Shown: piece by piece, positions 44,505 to 52,869 of the stretch
Position numbering within the stretch: position 1 is the first letter of the stretch
Layout: every line of letters starts with the position of its first letter
NCBI RefSeq assembly: GCF_020880995.1
Contig: NZ_JAJISD010000003.1
Location: forward strand, 1 to 64,000
From: Reyranella aquatilis
Lineage (GTDB): Bacteria > Pseudomonadota > Alphaproteobacteria > Reyranellales > Reyranellaceae
Direction: 5' to 3'
DNA length: 64,000 nucleotides
Made by a program: the position numbers and the translations under genes
The notes under the pieces: model-generated
What the model saw: only the letters and a program-made list of their open reading frames with translations
What the model was told of the DNA's origin: nothing
Databases searched by the model: none

Positions 44505-47438
44505 TCAGGCGATCAGCAATTGACCGACGAGGCTGGCCTCGTCAGTCCCGACCAGTGTCCAGGAAACGCTGTCCGCGGTCGTCGCCTGGCCGTCGGACAC
44601 GGTGTAGGCCACCGTCAGCGTCGCGGACTCGCCAACGCGCAGACCCTGCAGCGCATAGGCGTTCGGATCGAGCGTGAAGATACTGGCGACCGCATCGAGC
44701 GAGATCGCCTGGCTGCTGTCGATGCCATAGTAGGCGTTATCGACCCACATGCCGATGTAATTGCCGACAACGACCTCGTAGCTCGCCACGGACAAGGGAT
44801 CGTTGTCCGCATCCGTAGCATTGTCGAGCGCATGGACGACCGCCGGCGGAGCATCCGGATTGAAGTTGTATCCCGGCCCCCCGCCGTCGTAGTTGGGGAT
44901 GTCCGCTCCTGCCCAGACATAGATCGTCCCGCCGTTCAGAGAATCGGCGACCGTGGGCGCGTGGTTGACGGAACCGTCGGCAGCGCCGGCGACGCGGAGC
45001 GATGCCGTGGCCTGGGAGCTGGCGCCATGTTCGTCGACAGCGGTGTAGGTGAAGCTGTCGTTGGCGAACTCGTTCTCGCCCAGCGCACCGAGGACGCTCG
45101 ATACGGTGGGATCGTAGGTGATCGCGCCGTTGCCATCGATCGACACCGCGGCGCCGAGGGCGCTGGTCGCCGACACCGATCCGACATGCAGCACATGGCC
45201 ATTGTCTGCATCGGTGTCGTTGGCGAGCAGCGTCGCGGACGCAATCTGGACGGGCGTGTCTTCGTTCGTCAGCGACTGCACGATCTCGATGTTGTCGATG
45301 AAGGTATGGTTGTAGTTGTAGGAGGAGTTGTTCGTGCCCTCGGTCACGAACTCGACCCTGTCCACCATTCCAAGGCCGCTCAGATCGACCGTGTGGGTGT
45401 GGCTCACCGTGATGTCCACTGTGTTCGGCAGGTCGAACGTCAGGGTGACCCCCTGGACGCCGTTAAGGTAGCCCGTCACCGTCTCGGTCAGCACCGCCGA
45501 CCTATAGTAGGCGTCGTAGCCGACGATGTTGGCGCGCGCGAGCACGAAGACGCCGCCATCCATGCGCGTCATCTCGATGGGCATATTGTGGGTCACAGTA
45601 TCGTAGGGGGCTCCCTCCGCGCCGTAATTGTACAGCGCGTAGGAATAGTCGACGCCCTCGTAGACGGTGATGGATGGTCCCTCGACATAGTCTCCCAGCC
45701 GATAGTTGCCCCTGCCGTTGTCGGCAAACCGATAGCCTTCGGTGGTGTCCACGTATGAGCGATAGTATCCGAGGCTGTCGTCGTACAACCGGCTCTCGCT
45801 GTAGGTGCCCGGCTCGAAGGTCACCACCGAGTTCAGGATGTCGTCGTTCGCCACCGGCGCATGGTTGACGGGGCCATCGGCTGCACCGTTGATCGTGACA
45901 GCGACCTGCTGCGCGGTGCCATCGACGGTGAGGACCGTGAAGAAATCGGTCAACGTATCGCCGGCCCCGAGCGCCTCGACGGCTGCATTCCCGTTGTCGA
46001 GCGTATAGGTCCAGGTCCCATCCGCCGCCAAGGTATAGGCGCCATAGCCATTGTCGCTAGCCGTCGCTGCCGCCACCGCCAGGAAGCTGTTCGGCGCGCT
46101 GTCGACGTCGGCAGCGGCGAGGGTTCCGATCGCGACCGGCGTGCCGCCGTCATTGTCGCTGCCCGCTTCGACGACCGCGCCGGTCACGACGCCCGAGATC
46201 ACCGCCACGTCGTCGGTGCCCAGGATGTTCACGGTTACCGACGTCGCCGTACCGTCTGCCGATGTGACGACAAAGCTGTCTGTATAGGTCTGGCCGGCGA
46301 CGAACTCGTCGTGCGCCGAGGTTGCCGTATAGGTCCAGGCGCCCGCGGCATCGATCGCGAAGGTTCCGTAGGCGCCCGCCGTGCCGGCCTGGGCGACGAA
46401 GGACGCCGCGCTGTCGACGTCGGAGACCGTGAGCGTCCCGCTCGTGGAAAGGTCGGTGGCGGAGTCGGTTTCGGTCAGATTTGCCACCGCCGACGAAAGC
46501 ACCGCCGCGTCGTTGGTGCCGTCGATCGTGACGGTCACCTGCTCAGCGGTGCCGTCGATCGTGCGCACCGTGAACGTGTCGGTCAGGTGCTGGCCGGCGT
46601 TGAGCGACTGAACGGCGGTGTTGGCGTTGTCGAGCATGTACGTCCAGGCTCCGCCGGCGGTCAGGGTGTAGCTGCCGTAGCCGCCCGCGGTGAACGTCTC
46701 CGCCGTCACCGCCTGGAAGCTGTTGGCGGCATTGTCGGCGTCGGTGGCGGTCAGGATCCCCGTCACCGTCGGCAAGCCGGCAATGGCGTTTGCGACGCCG
46801 CCGGCTTCGGTCACCGTCCCGCTCGTCACGCCCGAGATCACCGCGGCATCGTTCGAGCCGGCGAACTGAACGGTCGCCGTCGCCCAGCTCAGCGCGCCGT
46901 TCGCCAGCCTGATGGCGTAGGTAAAGCTGTCGGTGAGCGACTGGCCGTCGTTGAGGGCTTGTAGCTGGACCCTGAACGAGGGCGACAGCGTCGACGCGTC
47001 GTATCCGACCTGTCCATCGGTCGTGATCCAGATCCTGGCGCCGTTGAGACTGGTGTCGGAGCTGCCGGCCTGCGAGCGGGCTGTGTCCTGGACCAGCAGA
47101 TCACCGGCGACGTAGCCGTTCAGGGCGCCGGTGTTGTTGACGCCGTTGTCGAGCGACCAGAGCTTCTTCGCACTACCTCCCAGGTCGTTGCGCATCACGT
47201 CCAGGCGGTAGATTCCAATGCTGTTCTCGGTGATGCCGGTCGCGGCCGAGGAGAAGGCGTCGTCTTTTGCCTGGGGTGCGTTCACGAAGGATTTCGGGGT
47301 GCCGCCGCGTTCGGAATCATCATCGTGCCGATCCCCCCGCTCCGGCACATCGTTCGGCCTCTGCGGCTGACGCCCGCCATGGTCGTCGTCATCGTGCTGC
47401 TCGCGCGCCTCGTTAGCCTTCTTGGATGAAGCTGCCAT
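44505..47438 (-). CDS. VCBS-repeat surface/secreted protein
   Basis: The 977-residue protein has no cleavable signal peptide but an unusual charged, histidine/aspartate-rich N-terminus (EQHDDDDHGG, DRHDDDSE). Three VCBS repeats lie at about 197-307, 308-407 and 408-517, each with a (G/N)TNDAAV-like start, an ATDADNAANSF-like middle and an LTDTFTVRTIDGTA-like end. A tyrosine-rich beta domain (about 530-740), an Ig-like LLANDTDAD repeat and a last bacterial cadherin-like repeat follow. Such architecture is typical of calcium-binding type I secreted adhesins, yet RTX nonapeptides and a secretion operon are missing. Start chosen for the GGGGAGA site ahead of the ATG at 47438. Confidence 0.85.
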   Translation of the reverse strand: MAASSKKANEAREQHDDDDHGGRQPQRPNDVPERGDRHDDDSERGGTPKSFVNAPQAKDDAFSSAATGITENSIGIYRLDVMRNDLGGSAKKLWSLDNGVNNTGALNGYVAGDLLVQDTARSQAGSSDTSLNGARIWITTDGQVGYDASTLSPSFRVQLQALNDGQSLTDSFTYAIRLANGALSWATATVQFAGSNDAAVISGVTSGTVTEAGGVANAIAGLPTVTGILTATDADNAANSFQAVTAETFTAGGYGSYTLTAGGAWTYMLDNANTAVQSLNAGQHLTDTFTVRTIDGTAEQVTVTIDGTNDAAVLSSAVANLTETDSATDLSTSGTLTVSDVDSAASFVAQAGTAGAYGTFAIDAAGAWTYTATSAHDEFVAGQTYTDSFVVTSADGTATSVTVNILGTDDVAVISGVVTGAVVEAGSDNDGGTPVAIGTLAAADVDSAPNSFLAVAAATASDNGYGAYTLAADGTWTYTLDNGNAAVEALGAGDTLTDFFTVLTVDGTAQQVAVTINGAADGPVNHAPVANDDILNSVVTFEPGTYSESRLYDDSLGYYRSYVDTTEGYRFADNGRGNYRLGDYVEGPSITVYEGVDYSYALYNYGAEGAPYDTVTHNMPIEMTRMDGGVFVLARANIVGYDAYYRSAVLTETVTGYLNGVQGVTLTFDLPNTVDITVSHTHTVDLSGLGMVDRVEFVTEGTNNSSYNYNHTFIDNIEIVQSLTNEDTPVQIASATLLANDTDADNGHVLHVGSVSATSALGAAVSIDGNGAITYDPTVSSVLGALGENEFANDSFTYTAVDEHGASSQATASLRVAGAADGSVNHAPTVADSLNGGTIYVWAGADIPNYDGGGPGYNFNPDAPPAVVHALDNATDADNDPLSVASYEVVVGNYIGMWVDNAYYGIDSSQAISLDAVASIFTLDPNAYALQGLRVGESATLTVAYTVSDGQATTADSVSWTLVGTDEASLVGQLLIA

Positions 47439-47782
47439 GACCCGTCTCCCCGTTGCCTCTCGTGACCCGAGAACATCCACTCAGCCGCGCCCTGCGGTGC
47501 GTCCGGAGGCCTGATTTCGAAAGACGCTGGCGGATCAGTACCCAAGCAATCCGTAGCCGACGCGACCCTCGAGCGGGTCGCATCAGCCTGCCGATCCGCA
47601 GACGACAGCTGCCGGATCAGCGACTTCCCAATTCCCATAGCCCCACCGTATTATTGTCTCGCGTCTTTACAGAATCAACTTTCATTAATGGTGAAGAAAT
47701 AATTGCACCTCCTTTGCAAGTGTCACCCGAGACAGTCGTGCGGCAGCGCCGCCTTCAGTGACACCCCCTGCCCACCGGCCGA
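47439..47782. promoter_or_regulatory. 344-bp divergent intergenic region between VCBS and TPR-TTL genes
   Basis: No coding frame of credible length or composition is seen. The stretch 47640-47710 is much richer in A and T than its surroundings and should hold promoters for one or both divergent genes. Clear consensus boxes cannot be named. A GCGACC-rich part near 47560 belongs to neither gene. Confidence 0.5.
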
Positions 47783-49168
47783 GTGAAGATCTTGCAGCTG
47801 ACACCGGCGCAGGCCCACGAAGCGGTGGACGGACTGATGAAGTCGGATCGTCCCGCCGCGCTCGGTCTCGCCGAGCGCTTTGCGCTGGAACATCCCAACT
47901 CGCGCGATGCGATCCAGCTGTTCGGCTGGGCACTGGCGCGGCTTTATGAGCACGAAAGGGCGGTGGTGCAGTTCAAGCGGGCCGCCCGGTTCGGGACGAC
48001 CGCCGAGATCGAAGAGTGGTTGGGGTACTGCCACCGCAGGCTTGGGCACTATGGTGAAAGTGCCCACCACTACCTGCGGGCATTGGCCCTGTCGGACGCG
48101 ACGATCAAGACACGGGCGATCGCGGCCAACGCCATTCATCTTGCCGGCGATCACGCCTTTGCGCGCCAGCTCTCCTATCCGGGCCGGAATGCCCCGCCGA
48201 GTCCCGCCCTCGACTTTGCCCGATGGATGATCGAGTTCGATCGGCCGGATCAGCGCCGGGCGCTTCGCAGTCGGCTCCTCGAAAACGATGAGTTTGCCGA
48301 CCAGGCCATCTTCTTCTGGCAATACCGCGACGTCGAGGCGCTGGTGCGCATCGATCGGAAGGATCTCCTCGCCCGCCTGATCGAGGGTTCAGCGAGGAAG
48401 CCCCCCGCGTGGTGGCCGGAAACCTACCGGCTGCCCGCGCAGGAGAAGGCGGCAAAGACGGCTGTTCGCAGCGACCCGCACGCCAGGTGGATCGTCAAGG
48501 CACCGCATCTCGCGGGTACGCAGGGCATCCGCACCTTGAGCGGCGCCGGCGGTGAGCCGTGGCCCCAAGGCCCTGCCGTCCTGCAGCGCTTCATCGAGCC
48601 TCCTTTTCTCTACGAAGGGCGCAAGATCAACATCCGCCTGCACATCAGTTTGCGGGCGCCTGTCACCAGTGCTTCGAGCCTTTGGCATGATGGGCTGGTC
48701 TTCGTGTCGCCCGCCCCCTACCGCGACGGCACGCACGGGGCGCTCTTCGTCAATCCGCTGTCGGCCGAAAAGTCCGCCCTCGAGCATCCGGTCGGTGCGT
48801 TCGCGGCACCGGGCGTGGCGCTGCGGACGTTCCTCGACACGGCCTTCGACACCGCGGACGCGCGGCGCGTGAGAGACCGACTCGTCCAGACGGCGGCGCA
48901 ACTGGCCGGCTATCTGGAAACGGGTGGCATCTTGGGGGCGATGCGCGCCATCCCCGGTTGGCGCGGTCTGCCGCCAACTTTCTTTGGCATCGATATCGGA
49001 TTGGACGCCGACCTCAATCCCTGGCTGTTCGAAGCCGAGGTCGCACCGGGCCATGGCCTGGGCAGCCCGACGAGCAGGGAGATCTGGCGGCGCTTTCGCC
49101 GCGACTGGCTGCCGCTCGCGCTCGAGGCGCCTCACGCGCCGCACGCATTGTTCATCGGGCTGGCGTGA
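47783..49168 (+). CDS. TPR plus tubulin-tyrosine-ligase-like ATP-grasp fusion protein
   Basis: The 461-residue protein joins an N-terminal helical TPR-like part (about 1-200, with pairs such as IQLFGWALARLYEHERAV and EEWLGYCHRRLGHYGES) to a TTL-type ATP-grasp domain (about 225-461). The latter shows WIVKAPHLAGTQGIR (K239 for ATP), LQRFIEPPFLYEGRKINIR (268-285) and GIDIGLDADLNPWLFEAEV (402-420). In eukaryotic TTL the last motif ends E-V-N; here it is E-A-E, so one metal ligand is changed but may still work. TTL relatives add amino acids to protein tails. The start is a GTG. The divergent VCBS surface gene is a possible partner, but only position suggests that. Confidence 0.75.
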   Translation: MKILQLTPAQAHEAVDGLMKSDRPAALGLAERFALEHPNSRDAIQLFGWALARLYEHERAVVQFKRAARFGTTAEIEEWLGYCHRRLGHYGESAHHYLRALALSDATIKTRAIAANAIHLAGDHAFARQLSYPGRNAPPSPALDFARWMIEFDRPDQRRALRSRLLENDEFADQAIFFWQYRDVEALVRIDRKDLLARLIEGSARKPPAWWPETYRLPAQEKAAKTAVRSDPHARWIVKAPHLAGTQGIRTLSGAGGEPWPQGPAVLQRFIEPPFLYEGRKINIRLHISLRAPVTSASSLWHDGLVFVSPAPYRDGTHGALFVNPLSAEKSALEHPVGAFAAPGVALRTFLDTAFDTADARRVRDRLVQTAAQLAGYLETGGILGAMRAIPGWRGLPPTFFGIDIGLDADLNPWLFEAEVAPGHGLGSPTSREIWRRFRRDWLPLALEAPHAPHALFIGLA

Positions 49169-49222
49169 CGCTCAAATCGGCGGAGACGCCGGAGCCGCCC
49201 GTGTCGGGCTCGAGGCTCACGC

Positions 49223-49250
49223 AAAAACGGCGGCCCGTGGGCCGCCGTTT
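49223..49250 (-). terminator. Intrinsic terminator after pnp
   Basis: On the minus strand a 12-bp perfect stem (AAACGGCGGCCC with GGGCCGCCGTTT, 49225-49250) closes with a very short loop and continues into T residues (TTTTTG). It lies about 20 bp beyond the pnp stop codon. Confidence 0.8.
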
Positions 49251-49271
49251 CCGTAACCGATCTTGGAGGCC

Positions 49272-51410
49272 TTACTCGCCGGCGGCCGGAGCCACATCGA
49301 CCGGCTTGTTCGAGATGTCCTCGCCGGTCTCCTGGTCGACGGCCTTCATCGAGAGGCGGACCTTGCCGCGGTCGTCGACGCCCAGGACCTTGACCTTCAC
49401 CTGGTCGCCTTCCTTCACCACGTCGTTCACCTTGGCGACGCGGCGCGGCGCCAGCTCCGAGATGTGCACGAGGCCGTCGCGCGCACCGAGGAAGTTCACG
49501 AAAGCGCCGAACTCAACGGTCTTCACGACCTTGCCGGTGTAGATCACGCCGACTTCCGGCTCGGCCACGATGCCCTTGATCCAGTCGATGGCGCGCTGGC
49601 CGGCCTTGGCGTCCACCGCCGCGACCTTGATCGTGCCGTCGTCCTCGATGTCGATCTTGGTGCCAGTCTGCTCGGTGATCTCGCGGATCACCTTGCCGCC
49701 CGTGCCGATCACTTCGCGGATCTTGTCCTTGGGAATCGTGAACTGCGTGATGCGCGGCGCGGTCGACGCGACGCCCTCACGCGCGCCGCCCAGACCCTTG
49801 GCCATCTCGCCCAGGATGTGGATGCGGCCGTCCTTCGCCTGGCCGAGCGCGACCTTCATGATCTCCTCGGTGATCGAGGTGATCTTGATGTCCATCTGCA
49901 GCGAGGTGATGCCCTTCTCGGTGCCGGCCACCTTGAAGTCCATGTCGCCGAGGTGGTCCTCGTCGCCCAGGATGTCCGACAGGACGGCGTAGCGGTCGCC
50001 TTCCTTGATCAGGCCCATGGCGATGCCCGCCACCGGGCGCTCCATCGGCACGCCGGCGTCCATCAGGGCGAGCGAGCCGCCGCAGACCGAGGCCATCGAC
50101 GAGGAGCCGTTCGACTCGGTGATCTCCGAGACGATGCGGATCGTGTACGGGAACTTGTCCTTCGACGGCAGCATCGGGCGCAGCGCGCGCCAGGCGAGCT
50201 TGCCGTGGCCGATTTCGCGGCGGCCGGGCGAACCCATGCGGCGGACTTCACCCACCGAGTACGGGGGGAAGTTGTAGTGCAGCATGAAGTGCTCGCGGTA
50301 CTCGCCCTCGAGCGCGTCGATGATCTGCTCGTCCTGGCCGGTGCCCAGCGTGGTGACGACCAGCGCCTGCGTCTCGCCGCGGGTGAACAGCGAGGAGCCG
50401 TGGGCGCGCGGCAGCACGCCGACTTCCGCCACGATCGGACGGACGGTCTTGGTGTCGCGGCCGTCGATGCGCTTGCCGGTGTCGAGGATGGCATTGCGCA
50501 CGACGTCGGCCTCGAGGTTGCCGAACTGCTCGCCGAAGGCGGCCAGCGCGGCGTCATCGCCCTCGAACAGCTTCTTGGCCTCGGCCTTCACGTCGCCGAT
50601 CTTGGCCTGGCGGGCCTGCTTCTGCGTCTCGGCGAAGGCCGTGACCAGCTTGCCGCGCATCTCGGACTTCAGCTTCTCGGCCACGGTCTTCGACGCTTCC
50701 GACGGATCGGTCAGCGGCAGCGGATCCTTGGCGCAATGCTCGGCGAGCTGGATGATCGCGTCGATCACCGGCTGGAACGAGCGGTGGGCTTCCATGACGG
50801 CGCCCAGCATGACCTCTTCGGAGAGCTCCTTGGCTTCCGACTCGACCATCAGCACGCCTTCCTTGGTGCCGGCGACGACGAGATCGAGCACGCTCGTCTC
50901 CATCTGCGCCTTGGTCGGGTTCACGATGTACTTGCCGTCGGCGTAGCCGACGCGCGCCGCGCCGATCGGGCCCATGAAGGGCACGCCCGAGATCGTGAGC
51001 GCCGCCGAGGTGGCGACCATCGACAGGATGTCGGGATCGTTCTCGAGGTCGTGCGCCAGCGTCGTGACGACGACCAGCGTCTCGTTGCGGTAGCTCTCGT
51101 GGAACAGCGGGCGGATCGGGCGGTCGATCAGGCGCGAGGTGAGGATTTCCTTCTCGCTGGGACGGCCCTCGCGCTTGAAGAAGCCACCGGGGATCTTGCC
51201 CGCGGCGAAAGCCTTCTCCTGGTAGTTCACGGTCAGCGGGAAGAAGTCGAGGCCGGGCTTCGGCTTCTTCTCGAACACGACGGCGGCCAGCACGGTGGTG
51301 CCGCCGTAGGTCGCCATGACGGCGCCGTCGGCCTGGCGGGCGATCTTGCCGGTTTCCAGCACGAGCTTGCGCCCGGCCCAGTCGAGTTCCTTGCGAAAGA
51401 CTTCAAACAT
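49272..51410 (-). CDS. pnp: Polyribonucleotide nucleotidyltransferase (PNPase)
   Basis: The 712-residue protein has the full PNPase layout: two RNase PH domains ([14 protein letters not shown] and the second core with [25 protein letters not shown]), a KH domain ([16 protein letters not shown]) and an S1 domain ([20 protein letters not shown]). It degrades RNA phosphorolytically and belongs to the RNA degradosome in many bacteria. The ATG at 51410 gives the usual [13 protein letters not shown] start; AAGGATG upstream fits it better than the ATG six bases earlier. It follows rpsO in the conserved order, with a terminator hairpin between. Confidence 0.97.
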   Translation of the reverse strand: MFEVFRKELDWAGRKLVLETGKIARQADGAVMATYGGTTVLAAVVFEKKPKPGLDFFPLTVNYQEKAFAAGKIPGGFFKREGRPSEKEILTSRLIDRPIRPLFHESYRNETLVVVTTLAHDLENDPDILSMVATSAALTISGVPFMGPIGAARVGYADGKYIVNPTKAQMETSVLDLVVAGTKEGVLMVESEAKELSEEVMLGAVMEAHRSFQPVIDAIIQLAEHCAKDPLPLTDPSEASKTVAEKLKSEMRGKLVTAFAETQKQARQAKIGDVKAEAKKLFEGDDAALAAFGEQFGNLEADVVRNAILDTGKRIDGRDTKTVRPIVAEVGVLPRAHGSSLFTRGETQALVVTTLGTGQDEQIIDALEGEYREHFMLHYNFPPYSVGEVRRMGSPGRREIGHGKLAWRALRPMLPSKDKFPYTIRIVSEITESNGSSSMASVCGGSLALMDAGVPMERPVAGIAMGLIKEGDRYAVLSDILGDEDHLGDMDFKVAGTEKGITSLQMDIKITSITEEIMKVALGQAKDGRIHILGEMAKGLGGAREGVASTAPRITQFTIPKDKIREVIGTGGKVIREITEQTGTKIDIEDDGTIKVAAVDAKAGQRAIDWIKGIVAEPEVGVIYTGKVVKTVEFGAFVNFLGARDGLVHISELAPRRVAKVNDVVKEGDQVKVKVLGVDDRGKVRLSMKAVDQETGEDISNKPVDVAPAAGE

Positions 51411-51581
51411 TCTCATTCATCCTTTCCATCACGGTCGCCTGCCCCCGTTTGGCTGCGACCGCCCGCCGACGCCCTTGCGCCGACAGGACCGGGACAGGCG
51501 TTTGCTCTCGCCCCTGCCTTCCCGGTTACTGCGATGTCGCGTCAGCCGATCGAAATCACGGGGACCGGACGACGCGACGCG

Positions 51582-51608
51582 AAAAGGCCCCGTCCGAAGG
51601 ACGGGGCC
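51582..51608 (-). terminator. Intrinsic terminator after rpsO
   Basis: On the minus strand a 10-bp perfect GC-rich stem (GGCCCCGTCC with GGACGGGGCC, 51586-51608), TTC loop, followed by TTTTCGCG. It is 6 bp after the rpsO stop, separating rpsO from pnp as in many bacteria, where partial read-through feeds pnp. Confidence 0.8.
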
Positions 51609-51614
51609 GTTGGA

Positions 51615-51884
51615 TCAGCGACGCAGACCCAGACGCTCGATCAACGTCTCGTAGCGCTTGTTGTCGCGCGACTTGAGGTAGTCGAGCAGGCGGCGGCGCT
51701 GGCCGACGAGCTTCAGCAGACCGCGGCGCGAATGGTGGTCCTTCGCGTGGCCCTTGAAGTGCTCGGTGAGGTTGGAAATGCGCTCGCTGAGGATCGCGAC
51801 CTGGACTTCCGGCGAACCGGTGTCGCCCTCGGCCTGCGCATACGACTTGATCAGCTCCGCCTTGCGGTCGGCTGTAATCGACAT
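51615..51884 (-). CDS. rpsO: 30S ribosomal protein S15
   Basis: The 89-residue protein has exactly the usual S15 length and the family motifs [34 protein letters not shown] and [15 protein letters not shown]. It binds 16S rRNA early in 30S assembly. The strand and order (truB, rpsO, pnp on the minus strand) match the conserved proteobacterial cluster. Only 16 bp separate it from the truB stop. Confidence 0.98.
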   Translation of the reverse strand: MSITADRKAELIKSYAQAEGDTGSPEVQVAILSERISNLTEHFKGHAKDHHSRRGLLKLVGQRRRLLDYLKSRDNKRYETLIERLGLRR

Positions 51885-51900
51885 CGGTCATCTCCTGAAA

Positions 51901-52806
51901 CTAAAGGTTGAACACGCGCACCGGCTGGAGAGCGACGCCGTCCGAACGGACCAGCGCCACGAGCCTGCTGCCGACCTCGGCGCGTACGAGTGCGCCGGAC
52001 GGAGGTGCGTCCCGGGTCAAGAACACCGGCTGGCCTTGGCGCAGCCGGTCCGCTTGGGCTTCCGTCATGGCCAGCGCCGGGATGTCGTCCAGCGCGGTCG
52101 CAACGGGAGCCAGGGCCCCGAAGAGCGCGGGAATATGCCCGAGGGCCTCCAGTTTGGGAAGCGAAATGGCCGCTGCCTCGCGGAACGGCCCCACGACCGT
52201 CCGGCGCAGCGCCGACAGGTGTCCGACGGTCCCGACCGCCTTCGCCAGGTCGCGGCCGAGCGACCGGATGTAGGTGCCCTTGCCGCAGCCGACCACAAAA
52301 TCTGCGTGATCCCTGTCGGGCCGTCCCACCATCTCCAGCCGCTCGATCAGGACCCGGCGCGGCTTCAGTTCGACCGTCTCCCCCGCCCGGGCGAGGTCGT
52401 AGGCGCGCTTTCCGTCGATTTTCAGCGCCGAGAAGGCCGGCGGCATCTGCTCGATCTCGCCCACGAAGGCCGGCAGGGCCGCGCGAAGGGCGTCGTCGGT
52501 CGGCCGGGCGTCGCTGGTCGCCGTCACCTCGCCCTCGGCATCCTCGGTCGAGCGGGCCTCGCCGAAGCGCAGGGTGAAGCGGTATTCCTTCCGGCCATCC
52601 ATGATGAACGGCACGGTCTTGGTCGCCTCCCCCAGCGCGATCGGCAGGATGCCGCTGGCCAGCGGATCCAGCGTGCCGCCATGCCCGGCCTTCTGGGCGC
52701 CGAACAGCCGGCGCACGCGACCGACCGCCGGCGTCGAGCCGAGGCCCACGGGCTTGTCCAGCACGACCCAGCCGTCGATCTTCTCGCCCTTTTTCCTGCG
52801 CGCCAT
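51901..52806 (-). CDS. truB: tRNA pseudouridine-55 synthase TruB
   Basis: The 301-residue protein has the catalytic GHGGTLDPLASG motif (D47), the KEYRFTLRFGEARSTED block and CGKGTYIRSLGRDLAKAVG. It makes the T-loop pseudouridine of tRNA. Normally it follows rbfA directly; here a plus-strand membrane enzyme gene sits between rbfA and truB, so truB must have its own promoter. The ribosome site ahead of its ATG is weak. Confidence 0.97.
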   Translation of the reverse strand: MARRKKGEKIDGWVVLDKPVGLGSTPAVGRVRRLFGAQKAGHGGTLDPLASGILPIALGEATKTVPFIMDGRKEYRFTLRFGEARSTEDAEGEVTATSDARPTDDALRAALPAFVGEIEQMPPAFSALKIDGKRAYDLARAGETVELKPRRVLIERLEMVGRPDRDHADFVVGCGKGTYIRSLGRDLAKAVGTVGHLSALRRTVVGPFREAAAISLPKLEALGHIPALFGALAPVATALDDIPALAMTEAQADRLRQGQPVFLTRDAPPSGALVRAEVGSRLVALVRSDGVALQPVRVFNL

Positions 52807-52869
52807 GGCGGAGGGGTTTAGGCGTGCAGGGCGTTGCGCGCCAGCCGTTCCTTCAGGCAGGGTGCAGGC

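Noticed and set aside
44505..47438. Tandem DNA repeats in the VCBS gene
   Set aside because: The similarity is at protein level; the three VCBS units have diverged too far at DNA level to count as DNA repeats.
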